This document shows positions 53,289 to 63,579 of a stretch of DNA of 64,000 bases, piece by piece. A model generated the notes under the pieces. That model ran no database searches. It saw nothing but the letters and a program-made list of their open reading frames with translations, and was not told where the DNA came from. The position numbers and the translations under genes are program-made. The number at the start of each line of letters is the position of its first letter. Position 1 is the first letter of the stretch. This DNA is from Modicisalibacter luteus DSM 23508 (GTDB lineage: Bacteria > Pseudomonadota > Gammaproteobacteria > Pseudomonadales > Halomonadaceae): the NCBI RefSeq assembly GCF_000378505.1, contig NZ_KB899998.1, positions 1 to 64,000 of the forward strand, in the 5' to 3' direction.

Positions 53289-53918
53289 TCAGCAAGCGTC
53301 TCCAGAGGCTGACGGCGAGCGCCGATAGAGCCTACCATGGCTATCGCCCGCCTTGACTTCTCGGTGCAGCGTCCAGCGTCCCGGCACTTGGGGTGGCAGG
53401 CTTGACTCGGTCTCGACGTAAATCAGCGCATCGTCGTCCAGCCAGCCGCGGCGTTCGAGCAAATCGCAGGCCGGTCCCGCCAGGTCCTGGCGAAACGGTG
53501 GATCAAGAAACACAACGTCAAATGGCGTGGCGGGTTCGTCCAGGAAGTCGAGCGCATCTCGCACTACGACCTGGCCGGTAGCGCCCAGCGTGGCCAGGTT
53601 GGTCTCGATCAGGCGTGCAACCTCGGCATCGGTTTCGACGAAGTGCGCCTGACTGGCACCGCGCGACAGGGCCTCCAGGCCGAGTGCGCCAGTGCCGGCG
53701 AAGAGATCCAGAACGCGATGACCGGCCAGGTCGAAGGCCAGCCAGTTGAACAGGGTCTCACGGACCCGGTCGGGCGTGGGGCGCAGGCCGGGCCTGTCTG
53801 CCACCGGCAGCAGTCGGCGGCGGAAGCGGCCGCCTATGATGCGTAGCTTGCCGCGCGGCCGATCCGAAGCGGACGCCGTAGGGCGATAGCGATTGCGGGA
53901 AGAACGTTGTCGGGTCAT
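53289..53918 (-). CDS. rsmD: 16S rRNA (guanine966-N2)-methyltransferase RsmD
   Basis: RsmD methylates G966 of 16S rRNA with S-adenosylmethionine. The 209-residue protein has a basic tail, then LRIIGGRFRRRLLPVADRPGLRPTPDRVRETLFNWL (about 25-60). Next come the SAM motif VLDLFAGTGALGLEALSRGA (about 68-87), VETDAEVARLIETNL, and the catalytic DPPFRQD (about 138-144). It is divergent from ftsY with 92 bases between, the arrangement in E. coli. Confidence 0.95.
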   Translation of the reverse strand: MTRQRSSRNRYRPTASASDRPRGKLRIIGGRFRRRLLPVADRPGLRPTPDRVRETLFNWLAFDLAGHRVLDLFAGTGALGLEALSRGASQAHFVETDAEVARLIETNLATLGATGQVVVRDALDFLDEPATPFDVVFLDPPFRQDLAGPACDLLERRGWLDDDALIYVETESSLPPQVPGRWTLHREVKAGDSHGRLYRRSPSASGDAC

Positions 53919-54010
53919 GGTCGCTGGATTGTACGTGTGCCTTATCCACAGTGGTAGTGCACAGTGATAGGATGGATCGATTCCCAGTCTCTACAGTATA
54001 GAATTCGCCC

Positions 54011-55540
54011 ATGTTCGGTTTTTTCAAGCGCAAGAAGAAGCAGGAATCAGATCAGCAGGAAGCGCTCGAGCGGCAACAGGCCACTGAGGCAGAGGCGCGC
54101 ACTGTCGACGAGGAGAGTGCCGCGGAAGCGGCGGTGCATGAGCACGATCCAGAAACCCGGCAGGCGACGGAGTATCGCCCCGACGAGCTCGAACGGGATG
54201 CGTCCCGGGAGGCGCTGGATGGTGATCTGGCCACGGGCGAGGCCCACACTGCCCTCGATGAAGAGCCGGTGGAGACGCCCTACGAGTCACTGGCCGAGGA
54301 AGTAAAGCGCCCCGAGGCCGACATCACGAATCGTGAATCGCCGAGCGATGAGGCACTGACGGAGGATGAGGCATCAGCGACGGAGGTGGAACCGCTGGCC
54401 CCAGAGCCTGAAACCCCGACGGTAGGTACCAGCGATACTCGGGATGGCGATACCAAGGTAGACACCCTGGCGCAGGCCACCGAGGAAGCTCAAGAGGAAG
54501 TGCGCCGCCAGGCGGGTGATATCGAGGGCGATAGCACGGCCGAGGTACCCCACGAAACGTCAGCGGCTACGGCTGGGCGCGACAAGCCCAAGAGCGAGAA
54601 GCGTGGTTGGTTGGCTCGTATCAAGGCCGGTCTGGGCAAGACCCGGGCCAATTTGACCGATGGCTTGGCCAACCTGTTCCTGGGCAAGAAGCAGATCGAT
54701 GACGAGCTCATGGAGGATCTCGAGACCCAGCTCTTGATGGCCGATGTCGGCATCGAGGCGACAACCGAGATCATCGACAAGCTTTCGGCCCGGGTCTCGC
54801 GCAAGGAGCTCGGCGATCCACAGGCCCTCTACCGGGCGCTGCAGGAGGAACTCGCCGAGTTGCTCGCCCCGGTCGCCACGCCGCTATCACTCCCCCCCAA
54901 GGGTGAGGGCCCGTTCGTGATTCTCATGGTCGGTGTCAACGGGGTCGGCAAGACTACTACTATCGGCAAGCTGACCAAGCGTTTTCAGGCCGAGGGTCGC
55001 AGTGTCATGCTCGCTGCCGGTGATACCTTCCGTGCTGCTGCAGTGGAGCAGCTCAAGGTCTGGGGCGAGCGCAATCGGGTACCGGTCGTCGCCCAGCATA
55101 CCGGGGCCGACAGCGCCTCGGTGATCTACGATGCCTTGGCGGCGGCCAAAGCGCGCAAGGTCGATGTGCTGATTGCCGATACCGCTGGTCGACTGCACAA
55201 CAAGGGCCACCTGATGGAGGAGCTCAAGAAAGTGCGCCGGGTAATGGCCAAGCTCGACGAGGCAGCGCCTCACGAAGTGATGCTGGTTCTCGATGCCGGC
55301 ACCGGCCAGAACGCTTTGGCACAGGCGAGTACCTTCAACGAGGCGGTTCCGGTCACGGGTATCACCCTGACCAAACTCGATGGTACTGCCAAGGGTGGGA
55401 TCATCTTCGCCCTGGCCAAGCAACTGGGCACCCCTATCCGCTTTATCGGGGTCGGTGAAACCTTGGATGATCTGCGTCCCTTCGCGGCGGATGACTTCGT
55501 CAACGCACTGTTCTCGCAGGATGAAGAGAACGCGGGATGA
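54011..55540 (+). CDS. ftsY: Signal recognition particle receptor FtsY
   Basis: FtsY is the membrane receptor for Ffh-bound ribosomes. The 509-residue protein has a very acidic N-terminal A region (about 10-190, rich in Glu, Asp, Ala and Thr), then the NG domain (about 195-509; WLARIKAGLGKTRANLTDGLANLFLG, GVNGVGKTTTIGKLTKRF, DTAGRLHNKGHLMEEL, TKLDGTAKGG). The A region helps membrane binding. It begins the ftsY-ftsE-ftsX operon with 4-base overlaps (ATGA) to ftsE. Confidence 0.96.
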   Translation: MFGFFKRKKKQESDQQEALERQQATEAEARTVDEESAAEAAVHEHDPETRQATEYRPDELERDASREALDGDLATGEAHTALDEEPVETPYESLAEEVKRPEADITNRESPSDEALTEDEASATEVEPLAPEPETPTVGTSDTRDGDTKVDTLAQATEEAQEEVRRQAGDIEGDSTAEVPHETSAATAGRDKPKSEKRGWLARIKAGLGKTRANLTDGLANLFLGKKQIDDELMEDLETQLLMADVGIEATTEIIDKLSARVSRKELGDPQALYRALQEELAELLAPVATPLSLPPKGEGPFVILMVGVNGVGKTTTIGKLTKRFQAEGRSVMLAAGDTFRAAAVEQLKVWGERNRVPVVAQHTGADSASVIYDALAAAKARKVDVLIADTAGRLHNKGHLMEELKKVRRVMAKLDEAAPHEVMLVLDAGTGQNALAQASTFNEAVPVTGITLTKLDGTAKGGIIFALAKQLGTPIRFIGVGETLDDLRPFAADDFVNALFSQDEENAG

Positions 55541-56217
55541 TCGCTTTCGAGCATGTGGGCAAGCGTTACGGTGGGCGCTTCGAGGCGCTCGCCGACATCA
55601 ATTTCTCCGTGCAGCGCGGCGAGATGGTCTTCCTCACCGGCCATTCCGGGGCCGGCAAGAGCTCTCTGCTGCGCCTGATCATGCGTCTCGAGCGACCCTC
55701 CCGCGGGCGTATTCTGGTGGCTGGCTACGATATCGACCGTCTGCATTACAGTCAGGTCCCGTTTTACCGTCGTCAGATCGGCGTCGTCTTTCAGGATCAC
55801 CAACTGCTTTCCGATCGTGACGTATTCTCCAACGTGGCGTTACCACTCGAAATCCAGGGCGTCGAACCCCACGAGGCGGCCCGTCGCGTACGGGCCGCGC
55901 TCGACAAGGTCGGCCTGCTGCATCGCGAGAAGGCGTTGCCGATCGAGCTTTCCGGTGGCGAGCAGCAGCGGATCGGCATTGCACGCGCTGTGGTTAACAA
56001 GCCGGCGTTGCTGCTGGCCGACGAGCCTACAGGCAACCTTGATCCTCAGTTATCGGCGGATATCATGCGTCTGTTCGAGGACTTCAACCGCATCGGCACC
56101 ACGGTGATGATCGCCAGCCACGACCTGGCGCTGATTGCCCGCTTGCGCCATCGGGTGTTACGGCTGCGTGAAGGGCGCTTGATCGCCGATGAGCACGCCG
56201 CACGGGAGGTCGTATGA
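55537..56217 (+). CDS. ftsE: Cell division ATP-binding protein FtsE
   Basis: FtsE is the ATPase of the FtsEX complex, which activates cell-wall amidases at the septum. The 226-residue protein has Walker [14 protein letters not shown] (about 37-49), the Q-loop [17 protein letters not shown], the signature [15 protein letters not shown] (about 138-152), and Walker [13 protein letters not shown]. It overlaps ftsY and ftsX by 4 bases each (ATGA), so all three are coupled. Confidence 0.97.
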   Translation: MIAFEHVGKRYGGRFEALADINFSVQRGEMVFLTGHSGAGKSSLLRLIMRLERPSRGRILVAGYDIDRLHYSQVPFYRRQIGVVFQDHQLLSDRDVFSNVALPLEIQGVEPHEAARRVRAALDKVGLLHREKALPIELSGGEQQRIGIARAVVNKPALLLADEPTGNLDPQLSADIMRLFEDFNRIGTTVMIASHDLALIARLRHRVLRLREGRLIADEHAAREVV

Positions 56218-57221
56218 CCTCCGGGGCTTCCAGGCGCAGCGAGAAACGAGTCCCTGAGGCCGCCGCGCCGCGCCGAGGCGCACGTGTCCAGCGCACCGGA
56301 CTGGACAGTCGAGTTCGCGCCTGGAGTCGTCATCATCGGGCCATGGCTCGTGACAGTGCGTTTCGGCTGGCACGTCGCCCACTCGGCAGCTTGCTGACCA
56401 TGGTGGCCATTGCTATCGCCCTGATCCTGCCCTGTGCCCTGTGGCTGGTCATGGACAGCGCCAAGGTGCTGGATACCGAGCTCGACGAGAGTGCCACGTT
56501 GACGGTTTACCTGTCGGCCTCGCTCGGTGAACGTCAGGCCATGGACATAGCAGAGACGTTACGTGCCCAGCCTGGCGTGGCCGGTGCCCGCTTGGTCACG
56601 GCGGCCGAAGGCATGGCCGAGTTTCAGCAGGCACTGGGACTTGAGGATGCCTTGAGCGAGTTGGAGGAGAATCCGCTGCCTGCGAGTATCATCGTCTCGC
56701 CCCGTGACGTGTCTCCGCAGGCCGTGAATGGCCTGGGTGAACAACTGGACGAGGTCGAGGGCGTCGACGAGGTACGCCTAGACCTGGCTTGGCTCGAGCG
56801 CCTCAATCGCCTGGCTGAGCTGGGTCAACGGCTAACCCTGGCGCTAGGTGTACTGTTTGGTCTCGGGGTATTGCTGATCGTCGGCAACACCATCCGGTTG
56901 GCGGTGGAGAGTCGTCGACAGGAGATCGAAGTGGTGACGCTGATCGGGGCCACTCATGCTTTCGTTCGCCGGCCCTTCCTGTACAGTGGAGCCTGGTACG
57001 GCCTGGGCGGGGGGATGCTGGCCTGGGCCATCCTGTCTCTGGGGAGGCAGTGGTTGGCGGCGCCGGTCCAGGCGCTGGCACAGAGTTATGGGGCGACCTT
57101 TGTCATGCCGTCGCTGGGGCTGGAGGGTTCGGCAATCCTGCTGGTTTCTAGTACACTACTAGGCTGGTTGGGCAGCTGGATGGCGGTGAGTCGTCATCTA
57201 AAGGACATACGGCCCCGCTAA
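56214..57221 (+). CDS. ftsX: Cell division permease-like protein FtsX
   Basis: FtsX is the membrane partner of FtsE and regulates amidase activators through a periplasmic loop. The 335-residue protein has a basic cytoplasmic N-terminus (about 1-50), a first membrane segment (about 60-82, TMVAIAIALILPCALWLVM), a periplasmic region (about 90-210), and three further segments near 220-240, 265-285 and 305-325. GVLFGLGVLLIVGNTIRLAVESRRQEIEVVTLIGATHAFVRRPFLY is the typical core. It ends the ftsYEX operon; rpoH follows 160 bases later. Confidence 0.95.
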   Translation: MTSGASRRSEKRVPEAAAPRRGARVQRTGLDSRVRAWSRHHRAMARDSAFRLARRPLGSLLTMVAIAIALILPCALWLVMDSAKVLDTELDESATLTVYLSASLGERQAMDIAETLRAQPGVAGARLVTAAEGMAEFQQALGLEDALSELEENPLPASIIVSPRDVSPQAVNGLGEQLDEVEGVDEVRLDLAWLERLNRLAELGQRLTLALGVLFGLGVLLIVGNTIRLAVESRRQEIEVVTLIGATHAFVRRPFLYSGAWYGLGGGMLAWAILSLGRQWLAAPVQALAQSYGATFVMPSLGLEGSAILLVSSTLLGWLGSWMAVSRHLKDIRPR

Positions 57222-57380
57222 GATGAAAAGGCAGAGTGGGTGTTCGCCGGTTTTGGTTTGCGGAACTTCACGCTGTAGTTGCGGTCCTATGGGTCGCGCA
57301 GTTATGTTAGGCGTCTAATTATTGTCGGGTCGAGCCGTTGCATGGCTCCCCGCTTCGTGGGCAACATGGAGACATCCTGC

Positions 57381-58247
57381 ATGAGCACCAGTCTTCAGCC
57401 TATTGGCCAGCTTTCGCCGGGCCATGATCTGAATGGCTACATTCAGGCAGTCAACAGCATTGCCGTGCTGACTGTCGAGGAAGAGCGCGAACTGGCCTTT
57501 CGCCTGCATGATCATAATGATCTGGAGGCTGCACGCCGCTTGGTCATGTCACATTTGCGCTTCGTCGTGCATATAGCACGCAGCTATTCTGGGTATGGGC
57601 TGCCACAGGCTGACCTGATCCAGGAGGGCAACGTCGGCCTGATGAAGGCGGTCAAGCGCTTCGACCCGAACCAGGGCGTGCGACTGGTATCCTTCGCCGT
57701 GCATTGGATCAAGGCGGAGATTCACGAGTTCGTGTTACGCAACTGGCGCATCGTCAAGATTGCGACCACCAAGGCTCAGCGTAAGCTGTTCTTCAACCTG
57801 CGCAGCGCCAAGAAGCGTCTGGCCTGGTTGAACAATGATGAAGTCGACGCCATTGCCAAGGATCTCGACGTTAAACCCGAGGTGGTTCGCGAGATGGAGG
57901 GGCGTCTTTCGGCGTTCGATGCCGGCTTTGATGCCTCGCCTTCCGATGATGACGACCAGGCTTATCAGGCCCCGGTGCACTTTCTCGAGGACAGTCGCTA
58001 CGACCCGGCAGTTCAGCTCGAGGACAGCGACTGGGAGGAAGATTCAACCCGTCGCCTCCAGGATGCCTTGGCCAGCCTCGACGAACGCTCTCGTCACATC
58101 CTGCAAAGCCGCTGGCTGGCAGAGAACAAGGCGACACTGCACGAGTTGGCCGATGTCTACGGCGTTTCCGCCGAACGTATCCGGCAGCTCGAAAAGAACG
58201 CCATGAAGAAGATTCGCCAGCAATTGGGTGAAGCGATGGCTGCCTGA
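57381..58247 (+). CDS. rpoH: RNA polymerase heat-shock sigma factor RpoH (sigma32)
   Basis: RpoH directs transcription of heat-shock genes. The 288-residue protein has region 2 (about 40-115; [38 protein letters not shown] and [38 protein letters not shown]). The RpoH box QRKLFFNLR is specific to sigma32. Region 4 is near the end ([29 protein letters not shown]). The ATG at 57381 has GGAG about 10 bases upstream. The gene follows ftsX as in E. coli. The 160-base leader (57222-57380) has no site I can name. Confidence 0.95.
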   Translation: MSTSLQPIGQLSPGHDLNGYIQAVNSIAVLTVEEERELAFRLHDHNDLEAARRLVMSHLRFVVHIARSYSGYGLPQADLIQEGNVGLMKAVKRFDPNQGVRLVSFAVHWIKAEIHEFVLRNWRIVKIATTKAQRKLFFNLRSAKKRLAWLNNDEVDAIAKDLDVKPEVVREMEGRLSAFDAGFDASPSDDDDQAYQAPVHFLEDSRYDPAVQLEDSDWEEDSTRRLQDALASLDERSRHILQSRWLAENKATLHELADVYGVSAERIRQLEKNAMKKIRQQLGEAMAA

Positions 58248-58283
58248 CGGAGAAGCCCAAGTGGCCAGCCCTTCGCCCTGATG

Positions 58284-58316
58284 AAAGCGCCCGGCAAGAG
58301 ATTGCCGGGCGCTTTT
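58284..58316. terminator. Bidirectional terminator between rpoH and slmA
   Basis: AAAGCGCCCGGCAA pairs with TTGCCGGGCGCTTT around GAGA, with TTTTGC on the plus strand and an A-rich stretch on the other side. It ends convergent transcripts of rpoH and slmA. Confidence 0.85.
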
Positions 58317-58340
58317 GCATTTCAGTGCAGCGCTGTCAGG

Positions 58341-58958
58341 TCAGGCGCGGGCTATGGTAGGAATCGGTGCAAGGAGCTGACTGGACAGCAGTGACCATTG
58401 TTCGCTCCAGTAATCCGTTGGTAGCCGCTTGAAGTCGCTGCGGACATACTGACCGATTCGACCCTCGGCGTAAGCCAGCAGCAGGTTGGCTGCCGAAGAG
58501 ACCGGTAAGGTGGTGCGCAATCCATCGTGCAGCTCGGCCTCGCGCAAGACCTGCTTGAGCTGAGTTTCCAGACGTTCGAAAAGCTGCCCCATGCGTATCC
58601 GCAATCGGGCGGTCTCTCCGGTTAACGCGTCGCCGTTGAGCAGCCGGCACAGGCCGGGGTTCTTTTCGGCGAAGCCCAGCAGCAGCATGAGGATATGCTG
58701 GCAGCGGGAAGGCGCGTCGGTCGTTTCGTCGAGGATGCGTCGGATACGCTCGAACAGGCTTTCCTCGATGAACTCGATCAACCCTTCGAACATGCGCGCC
58801 TTGCTCGGAAAATGGCGATAGAGTGCGGCTTCCGAAACGCCGACCTGACGAGCCAGCGAAGCGGTGGTGATGCGTTTTCCGCTATCTTCTTCGAGCATCA
58901 GCGCAAGCGCCTGGAGAATCTGCTCCCGGCGACTCTGCTTGGTAGTAGCCTGCGTCAT
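58341..58958 (-). CDS. slmA: Nucleoid occlusion factor SlmA
   Basis: SlmA is a TetR-fold DNA-binding protein that blocks Z-ring assembly over the nucleoid. The 205-residue protein matches E. coli SlmA closely: [64 protein letters not shown] (about 9-75), [21 protein letters not shown], and [18 protein letters not shown]. The ATG at 58958 is used. It lies near argB on the same strand and faces rpoH across a terminator. Together with MinCDE it positions division in this organism. Confidence 0.94.
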   Translation of the reverse strand: MTQATTKQSRREQILQALALMLEEDSGKRITTASLARQVGVSEAALYRHFPSKARMFEGLIEFIEESLFERIRRILDETTDAPSRCQHILMLLLGFAEKNPGLCRLLNGDALTGETARLRIRMGQLFERLETQLKQVLREAELHDGLRTTLPVSSAANLLLAYAEGRIGQYVRSDFKRLPTDYWSEQWSLLSSQLLAPIPTIARA

Positions 58959-59046
58959 GGCGTTCTTCTAGTAATATTTTATGGTCTCGCTAATCGTACT
59001 TGGGGGGGCGAGCCAGGGCAAACGGCAACATTCAATGGCGAGACAA

Positions 59047-59070
59047 CGCACTGCACCGGCGTGCAGTGCG
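59047..59070 (-). terminator. Hairpin 3' of argB, possible terminator
   Basis: CGCACTGCAC pairs perfectly with GTGCAGTGCG around CGGC, 14 bases past the argB stop. There is no T run on the minus strand, so it may act as an mRNA-stabilising hairpin or a weak terminator. Confidence 0.5.
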
Positions 59071-59083
59071 TGAGTGGGATGGC

Positions 59084-60001
<918 letters not shown>

Positions 60002-60103
60002 TCAGTCTCCTCAGTATCAAACGAGTCGCCGGCCCGCAGGCCGACGACAATACGTTCAGAATATGTCTGAAAGCCGCTCTGTACAGGCGCTTCCAGGCAT
60101 GGC

Positions 60104-61486
60104 TTAGAACGGAAGCTCGGCATCCGGTGCTACCTGCTTGAGCGCATCGCGGAAGCAGGCCTGGATGCGGTCGAGTGCCTCTTGGCTCTTGCCCTCGAAG
60201 CGCAGCACCAGCACCGGTGTGGTGTTGGAAGCGCGGCACAGGCCCCAGCCGTCGGGATAATCGACGCGGATACCATCCAGTGTCGTTTTCACGCCATCGT
60301 TACCGAAGTCGCCTTCCTTGGCCAGTTTCTCGACGATATCGAACTTGTTGTCGTCGGTGACCTTGACGTTGAGTTCGGGCGTGCCGAGATCCTGCGGGAA
60401 ACGATGGAAGAAGGTGTCGGCATCGTCATCCTGCTTGGAGAGGATTTCGAGCAGGCGCGCAGCACCGTAGATGCCATCATCGAAGCCATACCAGCGCTCC
60501 TGGAAGAAGATATGGCCACTCATCTCGCCGGCCAGCTGGGCGCCGGTTTCCTTCATGCGTGCCTTGATCAGGGAATGACCGGTACGCCACATTTCCGGGG
60601 TGCCGCCGGCCTTCTCGATGACCTGCGCCAGGTTGCTGGTGCATTTGACGTCGAAGATGACGCGGGCGCCGGGGTTGCGGGTGAGCATGTCCTCGGAGAA
60701 GGCCATCATCAGGCGGTCAGGGTAGATCACCTCTCCCTTGGGCGTGACCACGCCCAGGCGGTCGCCGTCGCCGTCGAAGGCCAGGCCGATGTCGGCGCCG
60801 GTTTCCTTCACCTTGGTGATGACATCCTTGAGATTCTCGAGCTTGCCGGGATCGGGGTGGTGATTGGGGAAGTTGCCGTCGATGTCGTCGAACAGGGGAA
60901 TTGTTTCCACGCCCAAGCGCTCGATGAGCTTGGGACCCAGTTCGCCGGTCACGCCATTACCGCAATCGACCACGGCCTTGATCGGGCGGCTCAGCTTGAC
61001 GTCGCCGAGGATGCGCTCCAGGTAGGCATCGCGAATGTCGTGTTCACGTACCGAACCTTCGCCGCTTTCCAGATCGTCGTTCTTGATCCGCTCATAGAGC
61101 GCGGTGATGGCATCGCCGGACAGCGTTTCGCCGCCCAGGACAATCTTGAAGCCATTGTAGTCCGGCGGGTTGTGGCTACCGGTGACCATGACGCCCGAGG
61201 CGGTGCCGTCGAGTACGTAAGTGGCAAAATAGAGTACCGGCGTCGGTACCATGCCAATGTCGATGACGTTGCGTCCGGCCGCGTTGAGGCCGCGTGTCAA
61301 GGCGTCCTTGAAGCGCATCCCCGACAGGCGCCCGTCCCGGGCAACTACCACGGTGGACTCGCCGCGCTTGGCGGCTTCGCTGCCGATGGCACGTCCGATC
61401 AGCTCGACGCTGTCATCGGTCAGGGTATCGTCCACGATGCCGCGGATGTCATAGGCGCGGAAAATGGATGGGGTTATCTGGGGCAT
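60104..61486 (-). CDS. algC: Phosphomannomutase/phosphoglucomutase AlgC
   Basis: AlgC interconverts hexose 1- and 6-phosphates for alginate, LPS and exopolysaccharide precursors. The 460-residue protein starts MPQITPSIFRAYDIRGIVDDTL in the family pattern. The phospho-Ser is in VTGSHNPPDYNGFKIV (about 105-120), the metal loop is FDGDGDRLGVV (about 238-248), the sugar-binding GEMSGHIFF (about 323-331) and the phosphate-binding RASNTTPVLVLRFEG near the end. The ATG at 61486 has AAGGAGG 4 bases upstream; the open frame further upstream is rejected. It follows dut on the same strand with 94 bases between. Confidence 0.93.
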   Translation of the reverse strand: MPQITPSIFRAYDIRGIVDDTLTDDSVELIGRAIGSEAAKRGESTVVVARDGRLSGMRFKDALTRGLNAAGRNVIDIGMVPTPVLYFATYVLDGTASGVMVTGSHNPPDYNGFKIVLGGETLSGDAITALYERIKNDDLESGEGSVREHDIRDAYLERILGDVKLSRPIKAVVDCGNGVTGELGPKLIERLGVETIPLFDDIDGNFPNHHPDPGKLENLKDVITKVKETGADIGLAFDGDGDRLGVVTPKGEVIYPDRLMMAFSEDMLTRNPGARVIFDVKCTSNLAQVIEKAGGTPEMWRTGHSLIKARMKETGAQLAGEMSGHIFFQERWYGFDDGIYGAARLLEILSKQDDDADTFFHRFPQDLGTPELNVKVTDDNKFDIVEKLAKEGDFGNDGVKTTLDGIRVDYPDGWGLCRASNTTPVLVLRFEGKSQEALDRIQACFRDALKQVAPDAELPF

Positions 61487-61580
61487 GATCCCTCCTTGGT
61501 GTCGACGGGTGTCGTTATGTCTCCCGGCACGATGCCGGGTGCTTCCTGAAAAGCCTCGCGCAATGCGGGCATACCTTTTA

Positions 61581-62069
61581 TCAATGCCGGCCGGAGTGGC
61601 CAAAACCGCCTTCGCCGCGCAAACTGACGTCGAAATCCTCGACGACGTCGAGTTCGGCCTGCACTACAGGCACGAGTACGTATTGCGCCAGGCGTTCGCC
61701 GGGCTCCAGCGTGAACGCCTGCTGGCCCCGGTTCCAGACGGAAATCATCAGTTCGCCCTGGTAATCCGAATCAATTAGGCCGACCAGGTTGCCCAGCACG
61801 ATGCCATGCTTATGACCCAGGCCCGAGCGTGGCAGGATCAGGCCGGCAAGGCCGGGGTCAGCGATATGCACGGCTAGTCCGGTGCGCACCAGTTCACTGT
61901 CGCCGGGAGCGAGTTCCAGTGGTGCGTCGAGTAGCGCGCGCAGATCCATGCCGGCACTGCCTTGCGTCGCATAGTGCGGCAATGGATATTGATGGACCCG
62001 CTCGTCGAGGATCTTGACGGAAAGTCGGGCGCCGCCGCGGGCGGCGGCGGGTGTTGTAGCGTTACTCAT
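61581..62069 (-). CDS. dut: dUTP diphosphatase
   Basis: Dut hydrolyses dUTP to dUMP and keeps uracil out of DNA. The 162-residue protein has all five motifs: [42 protein letters not shown] and [13 protein letters not shown] short N-terminal extension (about 1-14) is added compared with E. coli Dut (about 151). The ATG at 62069 overlaps the coaBC stop by 4 bases (ATGA), so the genes are coupled. Confidence 0.97.
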   Translation of the reverse strand: MSNATTPAAARGGARLSVKILDERVHQYPLPHYATQGSAGMDLRALLDAPLELAPGDSELVRTGLAVHIADPGLAGLILPRSGLGHKHGIVLGNLVGLIDSDYQGELMISVWNRGQQAFTLEPGERLAQYVLVPVVQAELDVVEDFDVSLRGEGGFGHSGRH

Positions 62070-63388
62070 GGGGTGTCCTGTTGGGGCGTCTGCAGCGCCT
62101 CGCGTTGCTTGGCGTGAAAGCGCTCCATGACGGTGGTAATGATCGCATCGGCCAAGGTGGCCTTGCTCTGGGGTGGCAGTTCGAGACGGCCCGACTCGCT
62201 GGTGGTGTCGCGCCACAGGAGCAGGGCGGCGTTCTCGTCGGCACCAAAACCCAGGCCGGCCTGACTGACATCGTTGGCGACGATCATGTCGAGATTCTTG
62301 CGCACCAGCTTGTCGCGGGCATAGGACTCGACATCGCGCGTCTCGGCAGCGAAACCGACCACGAACGGGCGTGGTTCGGCAACGGCTATTGCGGCAACGA
62401 TGTCGGGATTCTTGACCAGGCGCAGTTCCAGTGCCTCATCTCCCGATGTCTTCTTGATCTTGTGCTCGCTGAATCGCTCTGCCCGGTAGTCGGCAACGGC
62501 GGCACAGCCGATAAAGATGTCGCTGTCGATGGCGGACTGCCGTGCCGCCTCATACATTTCATTGGTCGACTCGACGTCGATACGCTCGACGCCAGCCGGC
62601 GTGGGCAGGTTGACCGGGCCGCTGATCAGGCGAACTCGGGCGCCCCGTCGGGCGGCGGCGGCTGCCAGGGCGTAGCCCATCTTCCCCGAGCTGTGGTTGG
62701 TCAGGTAACGCACCGGATCCAGCGGCTCGCGTGTCGGCCCGGCGGTCAGCGTAATGGCCAGTCCCAGGGCATCGAGCGAAACAGTATCGTCCGGTGCGGA
62801 ATCGATAGAGGCACTGGCAGAGGCCGACTCAAGAGGGAGGTTGTCTGCCGGTGCGAACAGCATTGCGACGATGGCTTCGGGCTCCAGCATGCGACCTGGG
62901 CCGATGTCTCCACAGGCCTGGTCTCCTGCATCGGGTCCGAGCAGACGCCAGCCATACTCCGTGAGGCGGGTGACGTTGTCCTGAGTGGCCGGGTGGCGCC
63001 ACATGGCCTGATTCATGGCCGGCGCCATCATGCAGTCGGCTTGCGTGGCTAGGCACAAGGTGGTGAGCAGATCGTCGGCATGGCCATGGGCGAGGCGTGC
63101 CATCAGGTCCGCCGTGGCCGGAGCAATCAGTACTATGTCGGCCCAGCGGGCCATCTCGATATGCCCCATGCCGGCTTCCGCCTCCGGGTCGAGCAGTGAG
63201 GTGCGCACCGCCTCGCCGGTCAGGGCCTGCAACGTCAACGGCGTAATGAACGCCTGGGCTCCCTCGGTCATCACTACGCGGACCTCGGCCCCGGCCTTCT
63301 TCAACAGCCGCGCCAGGTGAGCGCTCTTATAAGCAGCGATGCCGGCGCTGATGCCCAGCAAAATGCGCTTTCCGGCCAGATGCGACAT
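62066..63388 (-). CDS. coaBC: Bifunctional CoaBC (phosphopantothenoylcysteine decarboxylase/synthetase)
   Basis: CoaBC makes 4'-phosphopantetheine on the way to coenzyme A. The 440-residue protein has the FMN-dependent CoaC domain (about 1-180; [38 protein letters not shown], and the active Cys in [13 protein letters not shown]). The CoaB domain follows (about 215-420; [35 protein letters not shown] and EHKIKK). A Ser/Ala/Asp-rich linker joins them. The ATG at 63388 ([14 protein letters not shown]) is chosen. It is coupled to dut and divergent from radC, as in E. coli. Confidence 0.96.
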   Translation of the reverse strand: MSHLAGKRILLGISAGIAAYKSAHLARLLKKAGAEVRVVMTEGAQAFITPLTLQALTGEAVRTSLLDPEAEAGMGHIEMARWADIVLIAPATADLMARLAHGHADDLLTTLCLATQADCMMAPAMNQAMWRHPATQDNVTRLTEYGWRLLGPDAGDQACGDIGPGRMLEPEAIVAMLFAPADNLPLESASASASIDSAPDDTVSLDALGLAITLTAGPTREPLDPVRYLTNHSSGKMGYALAAAAARRGARVRLISGPVNLPTPAGVERIDVESTNEMYEAARQSAIDSDIFIGCAAVADYRAERFSEHKIKKTSGDEALELRLVKNPDIVAAIAVAEPRPFVVGFAAETRDVESYARDKLVRKNLDMIVANDVSQAGLGFGADENAALLLWRDTTSESGRLELPPQSKATLADAIITTVMERFHAKQREALQTPQQDTP

Positions 63389-63579
63389 GGCAAGCAATCC
63401 TAGTGATCCCGGTGGGTTACCTTACCATTACGTGCACGCTTTTGCGTAGCGCAACCGTTTGCCAGGCGGCGTGGCGCTGTCAGTAATGGCGTACATGAAA
63501 AGAGTAGGTTGCCGATTCAGACTAGCTGCGAATGTCGCGTAATGTAAGTCCCGGTGCGTCTATGTAACGAGGAGAGGGG

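Noticed and set aside
60182-61549. 455-residue plus-strand open frame across algC
   Set aside because: It is an antisense shadow of algC, whose minus-strand product has all catalytic motifs. The shadow has no recognisable domain and a composition typical of mirrored high-GC codons.
62081-63052. 323-residue plus-strand open frame across coaBC
   Set aside because: Antisense shadow of coaBC with no domain signal.
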